From NCBI GenBank assembly GCA_900312665.1, contig ONZQ02000006.1, forward strand, positions 763,981 to 827,980: a stretch of DNA of 64,000 bases. Reading direction: 5' to 3'. Below the pieces are notes generated by a model. It was not told the DNA's origin and did not search any database. It worked only from the letters and a program-made list of their open reading frames with translations. The stretch is from Cephalotrichum gorgonifer. Taxonomy: Eukaryota > Ascomycota > Sordariomycetes > Microascales > Microascaceae. Shown here one piece after another: positions 1 to 10,172 of this stretch. Every line of letters starts with the position of its first letter. Within the stretch, counting starts at the first letter, position 1. Made by a program: the position numbers and the translations under genes.

Positions 1-1
1 C

Positions 2-76
2 GACGTCTCCGTGGGGACGTTCTTGGAGGGGGAGCAGTGGGACGAGTTGAAGGAGGGGGGCTTGCTTGATATGTAG
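2..76 (+). CDS. 3' end of an unidentified protein-coding gene (truncated by window edge)
   Basis: Frame 2 is open from the first base and ends at TAG 74-76, giving 24 residues that end in GGLLDM. The composition (Glu, Asp, Leu, Trp) and the clean GC-rich codons look like a real C-terminus, and the sequence becomes T-rich and non-coding right after the stop, as expected of a 3' UTR. The family cannot be recognised from so little sequence, and the start and any introns lie outside the window. It could also be a chance open frame, since 24 codons is short. Confidence 0.45.
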   Translation, partial: DVSVGTFLEGEQWDELKEGGLLDM

Positions 77-1937
77 ATTTTTTTGGGTGGGTTGGGACGG
101 GAGGGGGAGAAAATATACGTGTAAATATATTCTGAAGGATGAATAATACGATATTCTCTACAGCTACAAGTAGGGACAACAACGGCTCTTTCCTCTCTCC
201 TCTCTCTTATTTCCCCTCCACCTCCGACCATCGTCAGAGCTATTATGGCTTGAAGGTCGATGTCTTTCCCACGGATTCCCCTGCTTCCTCTGGCCCTCTC
301 TCTGTCCGTCGATGATTCCTGACACGTAAAGGTCCAGTTTAGCAGCTTGGTCTCTCAGTTCACGCAGATCTATCTTCTCGTCCACTTCTATATTCGCTGC
401 CCGCCGCTCTTCACTCGCTCTTGGGCCGGCTGATACTCACATCGTTTACATATACCTTTTTAACTTCCACCCATTCACGACACTGTCCCCTATTCCCCCC
501 ACCCCCTATCAGAGGTGCTATAGACCTGGTCATATATGTACGTCTTCATAGGCCCAACCAGGTCACCCGCCGCTCTCCCTTCGCTCCCATCTCAACTCTT
601 ATTACTCTGGATATCCTGAAGAAAAGTCCACCTCCTCGTTTAGGTATATACTGCGAAAGACAGAAGCGGTAGGTAGGCAGGGAGAGCGGGGGCAGCTAGA
701 GAACAGAAACGGGCAGGAACTTGGGAATACCCCGAATGCCCCGGCGTTCCCACTCGCCCACTGCTACTATAAACAAAAAAGCTCCTCCCCCGCACACACA
801 CCCTCGCACCAAGTATGGAGAATGTTTCCTACGAGCAGAGAAACCGGGAAGTTACGAGGTATATGCCACGCCACACCCCCTGTGCCGAAAACTGATACCG
901 AGAAGTCCCCCCTTACGCACAGGGAAACCCTTCCCCCCTTTCCCCTTCCCCTTCCCCCTGCGGCCCCTATTCGTTCTAGACACGGGAGAGAGAAAAGAGA
1001 CGCAAAGGTTACAAAGAAGGGGGAAAAAATGAGGTATTATAGGGGGCCAGGCGGTCGACCGCAGACGTGACATCCCACCGCCCCCGGGAGGCGGCCGGGG
1101 GCGCGGGGGGTGGCACGGGAAGTCATACAAATGGACGTCGTTCCTGATCAAATGTCACCCCCCAGTTTAGGTAGGTCCCAAATACCGGTTTGCTAGGGGA
1201 AAAGAAAACCATTTTATATTTTATATTTTATATTTTTCTTCCTTTCCATTCATGGCCTAGGCACACAAGACACAAGGCACCAGACAAGGGGTCAAGGGCT
1301 CGTATTCCACCCCCCCCCCCCTTTCCATCCCCACCTCATCCCAGTCCATCCCCGTCTATATATCACCGTTCGATATAGGACTACCTACATCGGTGGTACG
1401 ACCCCACCTTCCCTTTTCGCTGCTACCCCAGAAGATATCCTCTTTCGCGCGGATGGTAACCCCCGAGGGAGGTAGGGGGTGTGGACAGGCGGTAAGTTCG
1501 GCCACGGATATCGGGAAGAGCGACTGTTGGATGGTAATCTTCCTTTGCTTTTTTTCTTCATCTCCCCGATGATTGACACGTGTCGCGGTACCGTACTCTG
1601 TTCCCATTCCCAGGCCACATCTTCAGATGCTTGGCAGCAGCATCTGATTGCCTTCCTTCCCGGTAATGCATACGCTTGGGCCGCAGGGCCTATTGAACCT
1701 CGTCGTCTGGCGCTTACTTGTACCTGCACGGGGTCGCTCTGTCTAGGCCCTACCCAGGAGGTCTGTGGCCCTCCCCCCCGTCGCTCCCGTACCACTACTA
1801 CTACCCTGTCTCCCGGCCCGCCCGCCTGGGCAGAACTTGGGCAGAACGAGCCGGGGGGCATGACAAAGTATTCCGTAATATAATATCGTCTTAACTCTTT
1901 AAAGAGGGGGGGCCGCGGAGTAAAGATGAATAATAAC
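77..1937. other. Gene-free stretch between the left-edge gene and CIA2
   Basis: No convincing gene is visible. The open frames here (longest 186 codons, 1385-1945 minus) are Pro/Arg-rich, overlap each other on both strands and have no recognisable domain. The stretch holds 3.7 copies of the heptamer ATTTTAT at 1211-1237 and a run of 12 C at 1310-1321. It presumably contains the 3' UTRs of the two flanking genes, which converge here. Confidence 0.6.
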
Positions 1938-2942
1938 TCATTCACACGTGGCCAGCATGGAATCCAACATCCTCTTTAGGTCCTGGTTCTCGAGCGCGGC
2001 GGCGACCCTTTCCTTGTCAGCCAGCTGCTTGTTCACCTGCTCGTCCTGCGAGTGTGTGCCGGCCTTGACGCGCACGTCCACCCTGTAGTTGGGGGGCAGG
2101 GCCTGCTCCAGCCGGACCCTCACGCCGAGGCCGATGATGGTGGCCAGGGAGCAGTGGGTGATGGTGGGTGTGACCTCCACGAGGACCCGCACGAGCTCGC
2201 CCGGGAGCACCTGCGACGGCGGCGGGGAGAGGTGGATGTCTGGGAGGTTGACGACGGCGAGCTGGCCCAGGGATACGGGGTGCTCAGGGTCTGATATCGT
2301 CGCGACTAGATCTGTGTTGAAACGTTAGCTTGCGTGATGTTTACATCGTGAGGTTTCATGGGGTCATGTTCGACGAGGGTTGTCTGAGGGCGCCAGGCCG
2401 GGGAGGGGGGGGGGGNNNNNNNNNNNNNNNNNNNNGGGGNGGGGGGCCGCGAGGTGGACGTTCCACCTGTCAGACCCGCTCCCGCAGGCCCGTTATTCCC
2501 ACAGTGTCCCAGACAGAGACCCCCATTGATGTAAAGAGTGCAACAGGGATATCCCCGGCTACCCTGGGCACACACAGCCCATGAGAGCCACGGAGTCACT
2601 CTGCCAGAGTTGTGCGATAATAGAGGAAAATACAAAGGGTCACCGCCACCCGCCCGAATAGAAAAGAGAGCCACCAAAAAAAAGGCCGCGACGGAGAATT
2701 ATCTTACCGTAGACCTCCTGCTCGTCGATTGGCTCTTCGGCGAAGTCGCCATCGCTACCCATATCATCCGCCCCACTCCAGTCGCTCTCATCGTCGGACA
2801 GGCTCGACAGGTAGACGGGCCGAGAGAAGATGAGATCGCGATACCTGGTCCCGGGCCCTGTGGGTGCGGCCTTTTTCCCTCCCTTCCTCGAGGGGAGCTG
2901 GGATAGGTTCAGGATAGTCGGGTTCGCGTTATCCTTGTCCAT
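1938..2942 (-). CDS. CIA2: MIP18/FAM96-type cytosolic Fe-S cluster assembly protein Cia2
   Basis: Two exons on the minus strand, 2942-2708 and 2311-1938, are joined across a 396-nt intron (donor GTAAGA, acceptor ACACAG). The junction splits a GAT codon and gives QEVY-DLVATISDPEHP, the hallmark start of the MIP18 (DUF59) domain. The product is 202 residues. The N-terminus has the conserved NANPTILN stretch and an acidic linker, and the domain carries the expected Thr/Cys-centred motif THCSLAT and ends near KRMLDSML. In the known family, Cia2 joins Cia1 and Met18 in the CIA targeting complex, which delivers [4Fe-4S] clusters to cytosolic and nuclear apoproteins. The intron is unusually long for this window and contains an unresolved poly-G stretch with Ns, which could mislead gene callers. 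Confidence 0.9.
2405..2446. other. Poly-G tract with unresolved bases (assembly gap) inside the CIA2 intron
   Basis: G runs flank 20 consecutive Ns (2416-2435), and a further N lies at 2440. The only ambiguous bases in the window sit inside a homopolymer G tract, so the true length of this tract and of the intron is unknown. Confidence 0.95.
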
Positions 2943-5900
2943 GGCGACGGGGGATGTATATCCGTTCCTTGGCTATCAAGGAATAAAGAAGGGGCGGGGC
3001 GAGGGGTCGTTCTCGGTGTCTCGGAATATCGGGGGGGTGCTTGCAAGCGAAGGAAAATGGATCAGGGGCGGTGGGACAAGGGTGCAGTGTGGTGCCCGAG
3101 ATTGTGCCGGTAGAGTTGTCAGGAGAGTATGGCGGGGGTGCGTAGAGTTGATGGGACGTTTGGGCGGTGGTGGTGGGGGGAGCAAATTGATATGAGCCAG
3201 TTGCGGCTGTGGTTGCGGTTGCGGTGGCGGTTGTAGATGGAGGGATATTACTCACGATGTCTACTCGCACATGCGATATTATGGTGGGGGCGATAGCGAT
3301 ATGGGGATGGGATGATGCTGGAGCCGATCTCGCTAGTTGGGTTGGAGCAGTCTGTATTACAAAGCAACACGACAGACGCCGCCCCCACACGTGGACTATA
3401 GTACGCCACGACTTGTAACGAGACGGGAAGGAGCGTTGTACAGAGGTACACTGCTCATGAGACCAGTACTAATGACCTACACCTGACAGACTCTTGTAGT
3501 TAATAGTTGGCGTCTGTATTGACGGGGTCCTATTGTAGCGTCCATCTCCTCGTAAGCAAGGAAAGCTCAGTCCAGCCGGAAGAGAAATCTCGTGTCTGGC
3601 GCGCATGCAACGGTACACAACCCAATTAGTCCTCGTCGTCACCCGTATTACTTGTTGGATACGAACATAACTATTACCTGTTAGATTGGCCCATTTCGGC
3701 CGTTAACACTAGCTCCCAAATAGTGTCCACAGGTCCCGAGGCTAGAATTCAATCTCGAAGTTAAGATAATCTCTTCCAGGTTTAAGGCAACCCACCCTCG
3801 GCACCCTGGCCGTGGAGAAACCACGGGGCAGCTGGGTGTTACGGGGCAGCTTCAGAGCGACATTACGTAGTTTGCAAGTAAGCACCAACCCCAACAAAAT
3901 GGAGCGAAAATCTGCCGCCCACATCCCATCCCCACAAGGAACCCTTCCAGAAGCCCCCGAAGCTGCTGCCGCGCCTTTTGCCCCAGAGCCTATCACCAAT
4001 CGGTCTCGCTCCCCAGTCCCGGTAGCTCGGGACCCAAGAAGAACTGAGGCGTCATCTTGTCTACATAGGGGCTATCTCCGACACTTTGCCTCGGCGACGA
4101 CTTCTCGATCTGGTGGCGGGAAAGGGGGGGGCGTGCGGGATGGATGGTGGATGGTTCCCGCCCCGGGACCTGCGTCTACCCTCTCTTTTTTTCGCGCCTT
4201 GCCACGCCCGTCTGATCTGTGGATCAAACCTCAAAAGGATCTCTCCCCCGGATTTTTGCGCACGGGGTATATAAGGGGGGAAACGGCCGCCGTTTAGATG
4301 GAATGCGCGGCTCAATCTACAAAATGTTCATGCGCGCGTGGGAGCAATGTGGATGCTTCGCAGATTACCGACGCGCGGGAATGACAGCAGGCCGAAAATA
4401 GCCAACAAGACCATACATATTGTTTGGAGCTCGCAGGGTCTCGCATCAATCGTTAACATGAGGGTAATACCAAGGACATCGTCGCGTGGCCTCCTGCCCT
4501 GTTTTGGTTTTTCCTTTTCGGTCCGCCGCGGTTTTCCCGGTATTCTAGCTCAAGAAAACTTGATATTACAATATCCCCCCCAATCCCAATTATTATCAAA
4601 TGTTACTTTATTGATGTCAACTTGGCCAAGTCGGATATTAGCGACAGTAGGTATATCACAGGTGTTATATGCGTGCGTACCGCAAACGTGGCAGCGGACA
4701 GGGGAAGCGAAGCGGGCTGCATATATTGGGCTCTCTGCAGGTTCTTGGGACGCAAGATGATTTACCTCGGCATTCGAAGGTATAATTGTAAATCGTAAGA
4801 GTTTTTTTTTTTTCTTTCTGGTAAGATCTGCCACGATCATGGATCACAAACTTGGAAGAAGCTCGAATTTGTTGATACTCCAACCAACAATTCACCATGG
4901 GAGTTCGTATTGCTGTTATATATTTAGATTTAGATTTACGAAGACTATTCTTCGTCCAATCCCCCTAGCCTTAACCCACCGGCGCTTGTCCTGGATCGCC
5001 CTCCTGCGAGTATGGATTCAGTAATATGGGGAAGTGACATTCTGGGGCAGCAATTTGGAGGTTGAGATCGATCCTTGGAAATCCCTCGGCAACTCTTGCA
5101 AGACAAATGCTTGGGGGCTTGCATGTGAACGCGGGTGGCTACTACTCGTATGAGTACTACTCAAAATCCTACGAAGTATGTACGAGTAGGCACGCACCAG
5201 GAACGGTGGGCACAATTCTCATAAACGGCACAGAGTAAATAAGACAAGGCAGGCAATGCAACGCAGACAGCAAGCGGGCGGTACAACCGGACGACGGGAG
5301 CTGTCAAGTAATACACTAAATGTCCATCCTGGTTAGGCCGCAGACCTAGGCGGTACTCCGCAGTTCCTATGGGATTTTGAGTGCACGGAGAACTAAGCAT
5401 GGCAGCTCGTAGACCGCCGCCCCTGCTGCAAAGTACAAGTGGCTCCCGGATAGGTACCTGTACAAGTACACGATTCTCGCCTGCCCCCCATTGGAGTTCC
5501 TGGATGGTGACAATGAATGGGGGCTTGGCTAAACAAGTACAAGTACTCGTCGGTAGCCCAACGGGGAAGTGGAGTGGGGGGGGACTCGATGGCGCTTGCC
5601 CGGCGAAACCTCCCACACACGTTCTCCACCTCCTCCTGCATATAGCGCGCCAAGTGGGGGATGAGCCGCATGAACAAAATTGACTGGCTCGAACTCTGGT
5701 CCGCCTTTTGCAGATTTCCCTCCCTTGCATCGTAGCATCTGCCGGTAAAATAAAGATCCCCCCGCCTCCACTCACCACCCCTGTACCTGTACCCGTCCTA
5801 GCACCATGGGCACGACAATGGTCCCTCTTCGCTAAAAGTACGGCTACTCCACTTCATTGATCTCGGCCCTATTACAAGGGCGGTGCGGGTTGACCGCGTC

Positions 5901-6946
5901 AGTTGTACTCCCCCCCTTACGAGTACGGCCCACGATTTGTAAGGGTGGGGTGGGTATAGGCCTAGTATTACCCGGAACCCGCAGAGATATGTACTCGGAG
6001 GGAGGTAAATGGACCAGTCATGTCTATCGTGGTGAAAGTTCTCGTTGCACAATACAGTACATATGTTTCGAGGAGAAGTCCACCTCCCTATCCTGGCTGA
6101 AGATGATGATGCAAGGTATCCATAATGCTACCCTGGTTTCTCATCGTGCACGGGCCCTTTAGCTAGCGACTGGAGATACCTGAGTACGTACTTCTATCAG
6201 TAGTACATACGTTAGGCCTGACTTGTACCCTGCTGCGAACGACGCGTCCTTTTGCGACTTGCAAGTCTTAGGCCCCCTTTCGTGTCTTGAATAGACCATC
6301 CGTAGCGCAAATGGCTAGGCGCTGAAAAGGTCCCAGGCTCCACAGGCATCCTCGGCGAGATCACCACGGAGGAGCAGAGATATAGAGTAGACTAGATATC
6401 TGTACCCGCTGGAGAGTTCCGGTTCCATCGCTGCAAGGGACCCGTGAGTGTGCCCCCGATAACATATGCCGCCCGCGTTGCCCGTGCGAGCAAGTCCTGG
6501 TCGGGTTGGAAGCGGGCTAACACCTTGACAGGGTAGCATGGGAGTCGGGAAATAAGCGCACCAGGAAAAAAAGGGGGCTCGGAAAAAGTACTTGTCCGAG
6601 ATTCTGTGTGGGAAGGTGGGGTTGGCGTTTCGATGTGACCTTGCAAGCGATTTGCCCTATGCAAATGGGGTAATACTCGTACCCATAGGGAAGGTGTAAA
6701 AGTACCATTGGGCAGCATGTTGGTGGCGTCGAGCGACTGGATCGTGCTTGCCTGTGGACGTATCTCGTAGTGTTTTGAGTTTCGATTTGTATGCTTGCGA
6801 GGTGAGGGATGTGAGGATAGAAGTGGCCTGACTCTCGCTTGGCAGCTGCCCTCTCGGGAGAGGGGTTGTTTCAGTGTCAAGAGCAACAAGCCTGTATCCA
6901 TCCTGCATCCTGCATGAGACTTGTCCCTGACGATATCAAAGTAAAT

Positions 6947-6964
6947 GGGGGGGGGGGGGGGGGG
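6947..6964 (+). repeat. 18-nt poly-G tract
   Basis: There are 18 uninterrupted G residues in intergenic DNA. Similar tracts lie at 42946-42961 (16 G) and 58582-58595 (14 G), and around the N gap at 2405-2446. Confidence 0.95.
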
Positions 6965-7096
6965 TCAGAAATGAGAAGACGGAGCCTTCACACATACAAG
7001 CATTCGCGATATCTCCCGCTCGCTCTCGGGTGCTGGCGGAGCGCAGGCCCAATCCTGAGGCCATAGAACACCCCCTTTCCCCCTTGGCTCTGACCT

Positions 7097-7143
7097 GCCG
7101 GACTAGCGCGTGCCCTCACCGGGTTAGTCCGGCCTGGTCGGGC
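7097..7143. repeat. 9-bp inverted repeat (possible hairpin)
   Basis: GCCGGACTA at 7097-7105 is matched by its exact reverse complement TAGTCCGGC at 7135-7143, with a 29-nt spacer. No flanking gene explains it. It could be a hairpin, an operator-like site or chance. Confidence 0.5.
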
Positions 7144-8288
7144 TGAGTTCCGTTCACCACTGCCGCTGATAATACAGGTAACCCACGAGGTCTCGGGTTT
7201 TGGGGAAGCCTCCGTGCTCCGGTCCCGAAGAAGAATAGCGTAGTACCCCTCCGCTCTTCAGGGACGTCTCCTGAGAGGGGCGCTAACATGGCCAATGTGT
7301 ATTGAGGTTTGGGCCTAGTTGACTCCTCGGCGAATGGAGAGCTCACTGCTTCATCTCGACATCTACACCCATGGCCATTCTGTGTGCCTCCGCTGTTTCA
7401 GAGTTGCAGCATTGTTTGAGGGCTTCTTCAGGGAAGCGAACAATCCTCTTCCTCCAAGTACACGAACTCCTACTCCACTCCCGTACTTCGTAGTTACAAC
7501 CCGGTTGACAGGTCGGAAGTCGCTAGCGCTGGTGTTGATGGCTGGAGCTCGCTCCAAGAAAGGCCGAGCACACACAGGCTTGAATATGTTACTACGAAAG
7601 TGCCAGCATGGGGCAGCATCCACCCACCTGCATGTATCGAGTAAAAAGTCGACGACTTCTAAGTCGGGTAGTATTAGCCACACACCCGGCTGTCGGTGAG
7701 CTGCATAACGAATTAATGATACCAGTAATACTAGAGGGGAGGGGGGCATAGAGCTCTCGTCAAGTGAGGCAAGGAATGGCCTGTTTCCAATGAAGGGCTG
7801 GAGGGCGAGGGCGAAATGAGCAGGGAAACTTAGCGCTTCGATAAGCATAACCTTTAATACGTAGTAATACCCACTCTGAGGGACTATTGGCGGCGAACAG
7901 CCCTAATTTGACAGCAGCACGAACGTGTCCCCCATGACTTACACACGAGGACGAGCACGTGCTTGGACGGGAATCTCCTTACTGACGATAGTCTCTTATG
8001 AGTTCCCCCTCTGTCGAGCCCGTGCATTACCCATCGTGGCCATTAAACTGGCATGATGCATGTGTCTATTGCCCTGAGTCGCGCGGCCGGCATCTCCGGA
8101 GCATGCGTACAAGAGCGTCTAAGCGAATGTCATATAGATGGATAAGAACCGGTTTTATCAAGGTTTCCAATTAAGATTGAGGCCAAGGGAGAGGCATCCT
8201 CCTACGAGTCGATATTGACCTCGACACGGCCGGCCAGTGTCATCTTGAAAGCTTCTATTTTCGTGCTTCCGATTAGGATTTGCTCATA

Positions 8289-8306
8289 TAATACTTGCAA
8301 GTATTA
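8289..8306. repeat. 18-bp perfect palindrome
   Basis: TAATACTTGCAAGTATTA is its own reverse complement over 18 bases. It has the same outer TACTT/AAGTA halves as the dispersed TACNNGTA motifs, so it may be an expanded member of that family. Confidence 0.7.
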
Positions 8307-10172
8307 CATCCAGCCTGCCCTACCCCCCCTGCCGTCGACGACCCGTGGTCGAGAATCTTCTGGAGGGCTTCTAGACTCTTCGCATTGAATTCATTTCATG
8401 CTCATGACTATTCGTACAGGGATCCATGCTGGATGGTCGATGTGTGTAGTACGAGTCCGCAATCGGCTCCTGGACCCTTCATGGTTGTATCTGCTTACTT
8501 GTATCTGCCCTGACTAGTATAGGTACAAGTACTGGGGAAGCCCAAGACGACTCGTGCCCGTGTGCATGGCGCCCCTGGACAGGAAGGGGAAGGCTCTGCT
8601 CGACGACTCTTGCTCATACTCGTAGTTGAGATGGTGTTGGAAGGGATCGAAGGGATCGAAGGGATCATCAGGTGTCGAGCCATCTGCGCACTTGTAGAAG
8701 GACTTCGTGGAAATCATAGTGCATGGGTAGATCCATATAATCAGTGGAGATGCATTCGAGTACTCCGTACCTGTACAGGCCAAAGTCCAAGTATCTATCA
8801 AGTGGGTCGCTGTATCAATTACACAGGTGGATCGTGGATGTATAATCGTGTGTCAGCACCTGAACAGCCCGCGAGTAGTCCAATGTACTAGTACTGTCAT
8901 CCTCGTCGTTGCTTCGCTTCCGTGGTCATAGCACTGACCGGGACATGCCGCCGCCATTTGGTCAAGAGCGATCGGCAAGATATCGGTTCTTTCCTTCAAC
9001 AGAGCCAATAGTCGTCGCCACCGGGACTATAGAGTATTAGAAGTATAATACAAGTAGCATCTTCGCGGGCCAATACGATAAGTGGGAGCTACCTGTACGA
9101 CCGGACAGGGGCGTTTTCGCCACTGACTGACTGTCGTCATCACGGAAATAACAAATATTACATGTACTTGTAATACTCCTTTTTCCTAATCATACCCGCG
9201 CTTCTCGGTTGACCGTTGATGATACATCCCGCAGTGAATCGCACGAGTCTCCAATATACCTCGTATCAGTGACAGCATGGGAGGGAGGAGTCTTGATTCC
9301 TGGATTATTCCCACTTATATTTATAGATGTGGGCTATACCCACTCCTACTCGTATTTGCTGCGGTGAGAGGCTGAAGAGTGGGCTTGTAGAGATAGACAC
9401 TATGATATACCTGGGCTGTACTTGATTGAGTACTCGTAGTTTATAACACTGTAAACCTCAGAAAAGTACGTTGTGGAATGCCCTTGTCGGGCACGCTACA
9501 GGTAGTACTTGTAGTAGTAGACCCCACCACTACGCAGGTCCCCTGTGAGCGTGCCATCCTGGTCGATCCCTGCACAAGTCCAGGGGGGTTGACCACACTC
9601 GGACCACACCAACTTTCCATGTCTGTGTACTGTTTGTGCCACCCATCCCCCGCGGCCGACCGAAAATTAAGCATTGCTTCCGTCCACACCATACACCCCC
9701 CCCCCTCCTTCCTTCTCTTCGCCGATACCCTAGAGCAGCGAGAATATTAACTAACACCTCCCACTTCCCAACCCCGGTGCCCCTCGGCATCGAAGCTCGC
9801 TAGCAGCCTCCTGCATACTAAAGTACTTGTACCCGTACTTCGCTTCAAAGTTCTGGACTGGGCTCCACCTTCCTCGACCTCCTCACATCCATCTATCCCC
9901 CCCTCCCCCCTGTCACTAGAACTTGACGAACGGCGGTACTCGAAATCGCGTCGCCGTTTCCTTTCTCCCTCTGCCACCGCCACTGCCACTGTCACTGCCA
10001 CCACCCCTGCCGCCGTCGTCGCTCCCGAAGACCAGTATCGTCGGGTTATATATATATATATGCCTTCACATAACACCCCGTGATCCCCCCCGGCGACTAG
10101 CGGTCGGTCGTCAGATGCGACCGCTTTGCCTCTCTCTCTATCTCCATCTCTCCCGACCAGCCGACATTCGCC

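Larger units (their letters stand above)
2943..10172. other. 7.2 kb gene-free region upstream of the CLR-1-like gene
   Basis: No domain-bearing frame was found on either strand. The longest frames (205 codons at 5161-5778 minus, 169 at 6392-6901 minus, 161 at 7363-7848 minus, 161 at 3812-4297 plus) have no recognisable domain, and neighbouring pieces do not join into a coherent protein. The first 400 bases are the likely CIA2 promoter. From about 5.1 to 9.9 kb the sequence is studded with TACNNGTA-type motifs. It also holds an 18-G tract (6947-6964), a 9-bp inverted repeat (7097-7143), an 18-bp palindrome (8289-8306) and a 10-C run (9696-9705). A lineage-specific gene or an unrecognised decayed element cannot be excluded. 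Confidence 0.6.

Noticed and set aside
1385..1945. Minus-strand frame of 186 codons left of CIA2
   Set aside because: It is Pro/Arg-rich without a domain and overlaps an equally long plus frame. It looks like chance openness in GC-rich DNA.
6392..6901. 169-codon minus frame in the 7.2 kb region
   Set aside because: It has no recognised motif and is crossed by other frames of similar length. An orphan gene cannot be excluded, but nothing supports one.
7363..7848. 161-codon minus frame in the 7.2 kb region
   Set aside because: It has no domain or splice support, and its composition looks like translated intergenic DNA.
2943..10172. Transposon or RIP-mutated relic in the long gene-free region
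   Set aside because: I see no terminal repeats, transposase-like frames or strong AT bias. It remains possible only for very old elements.
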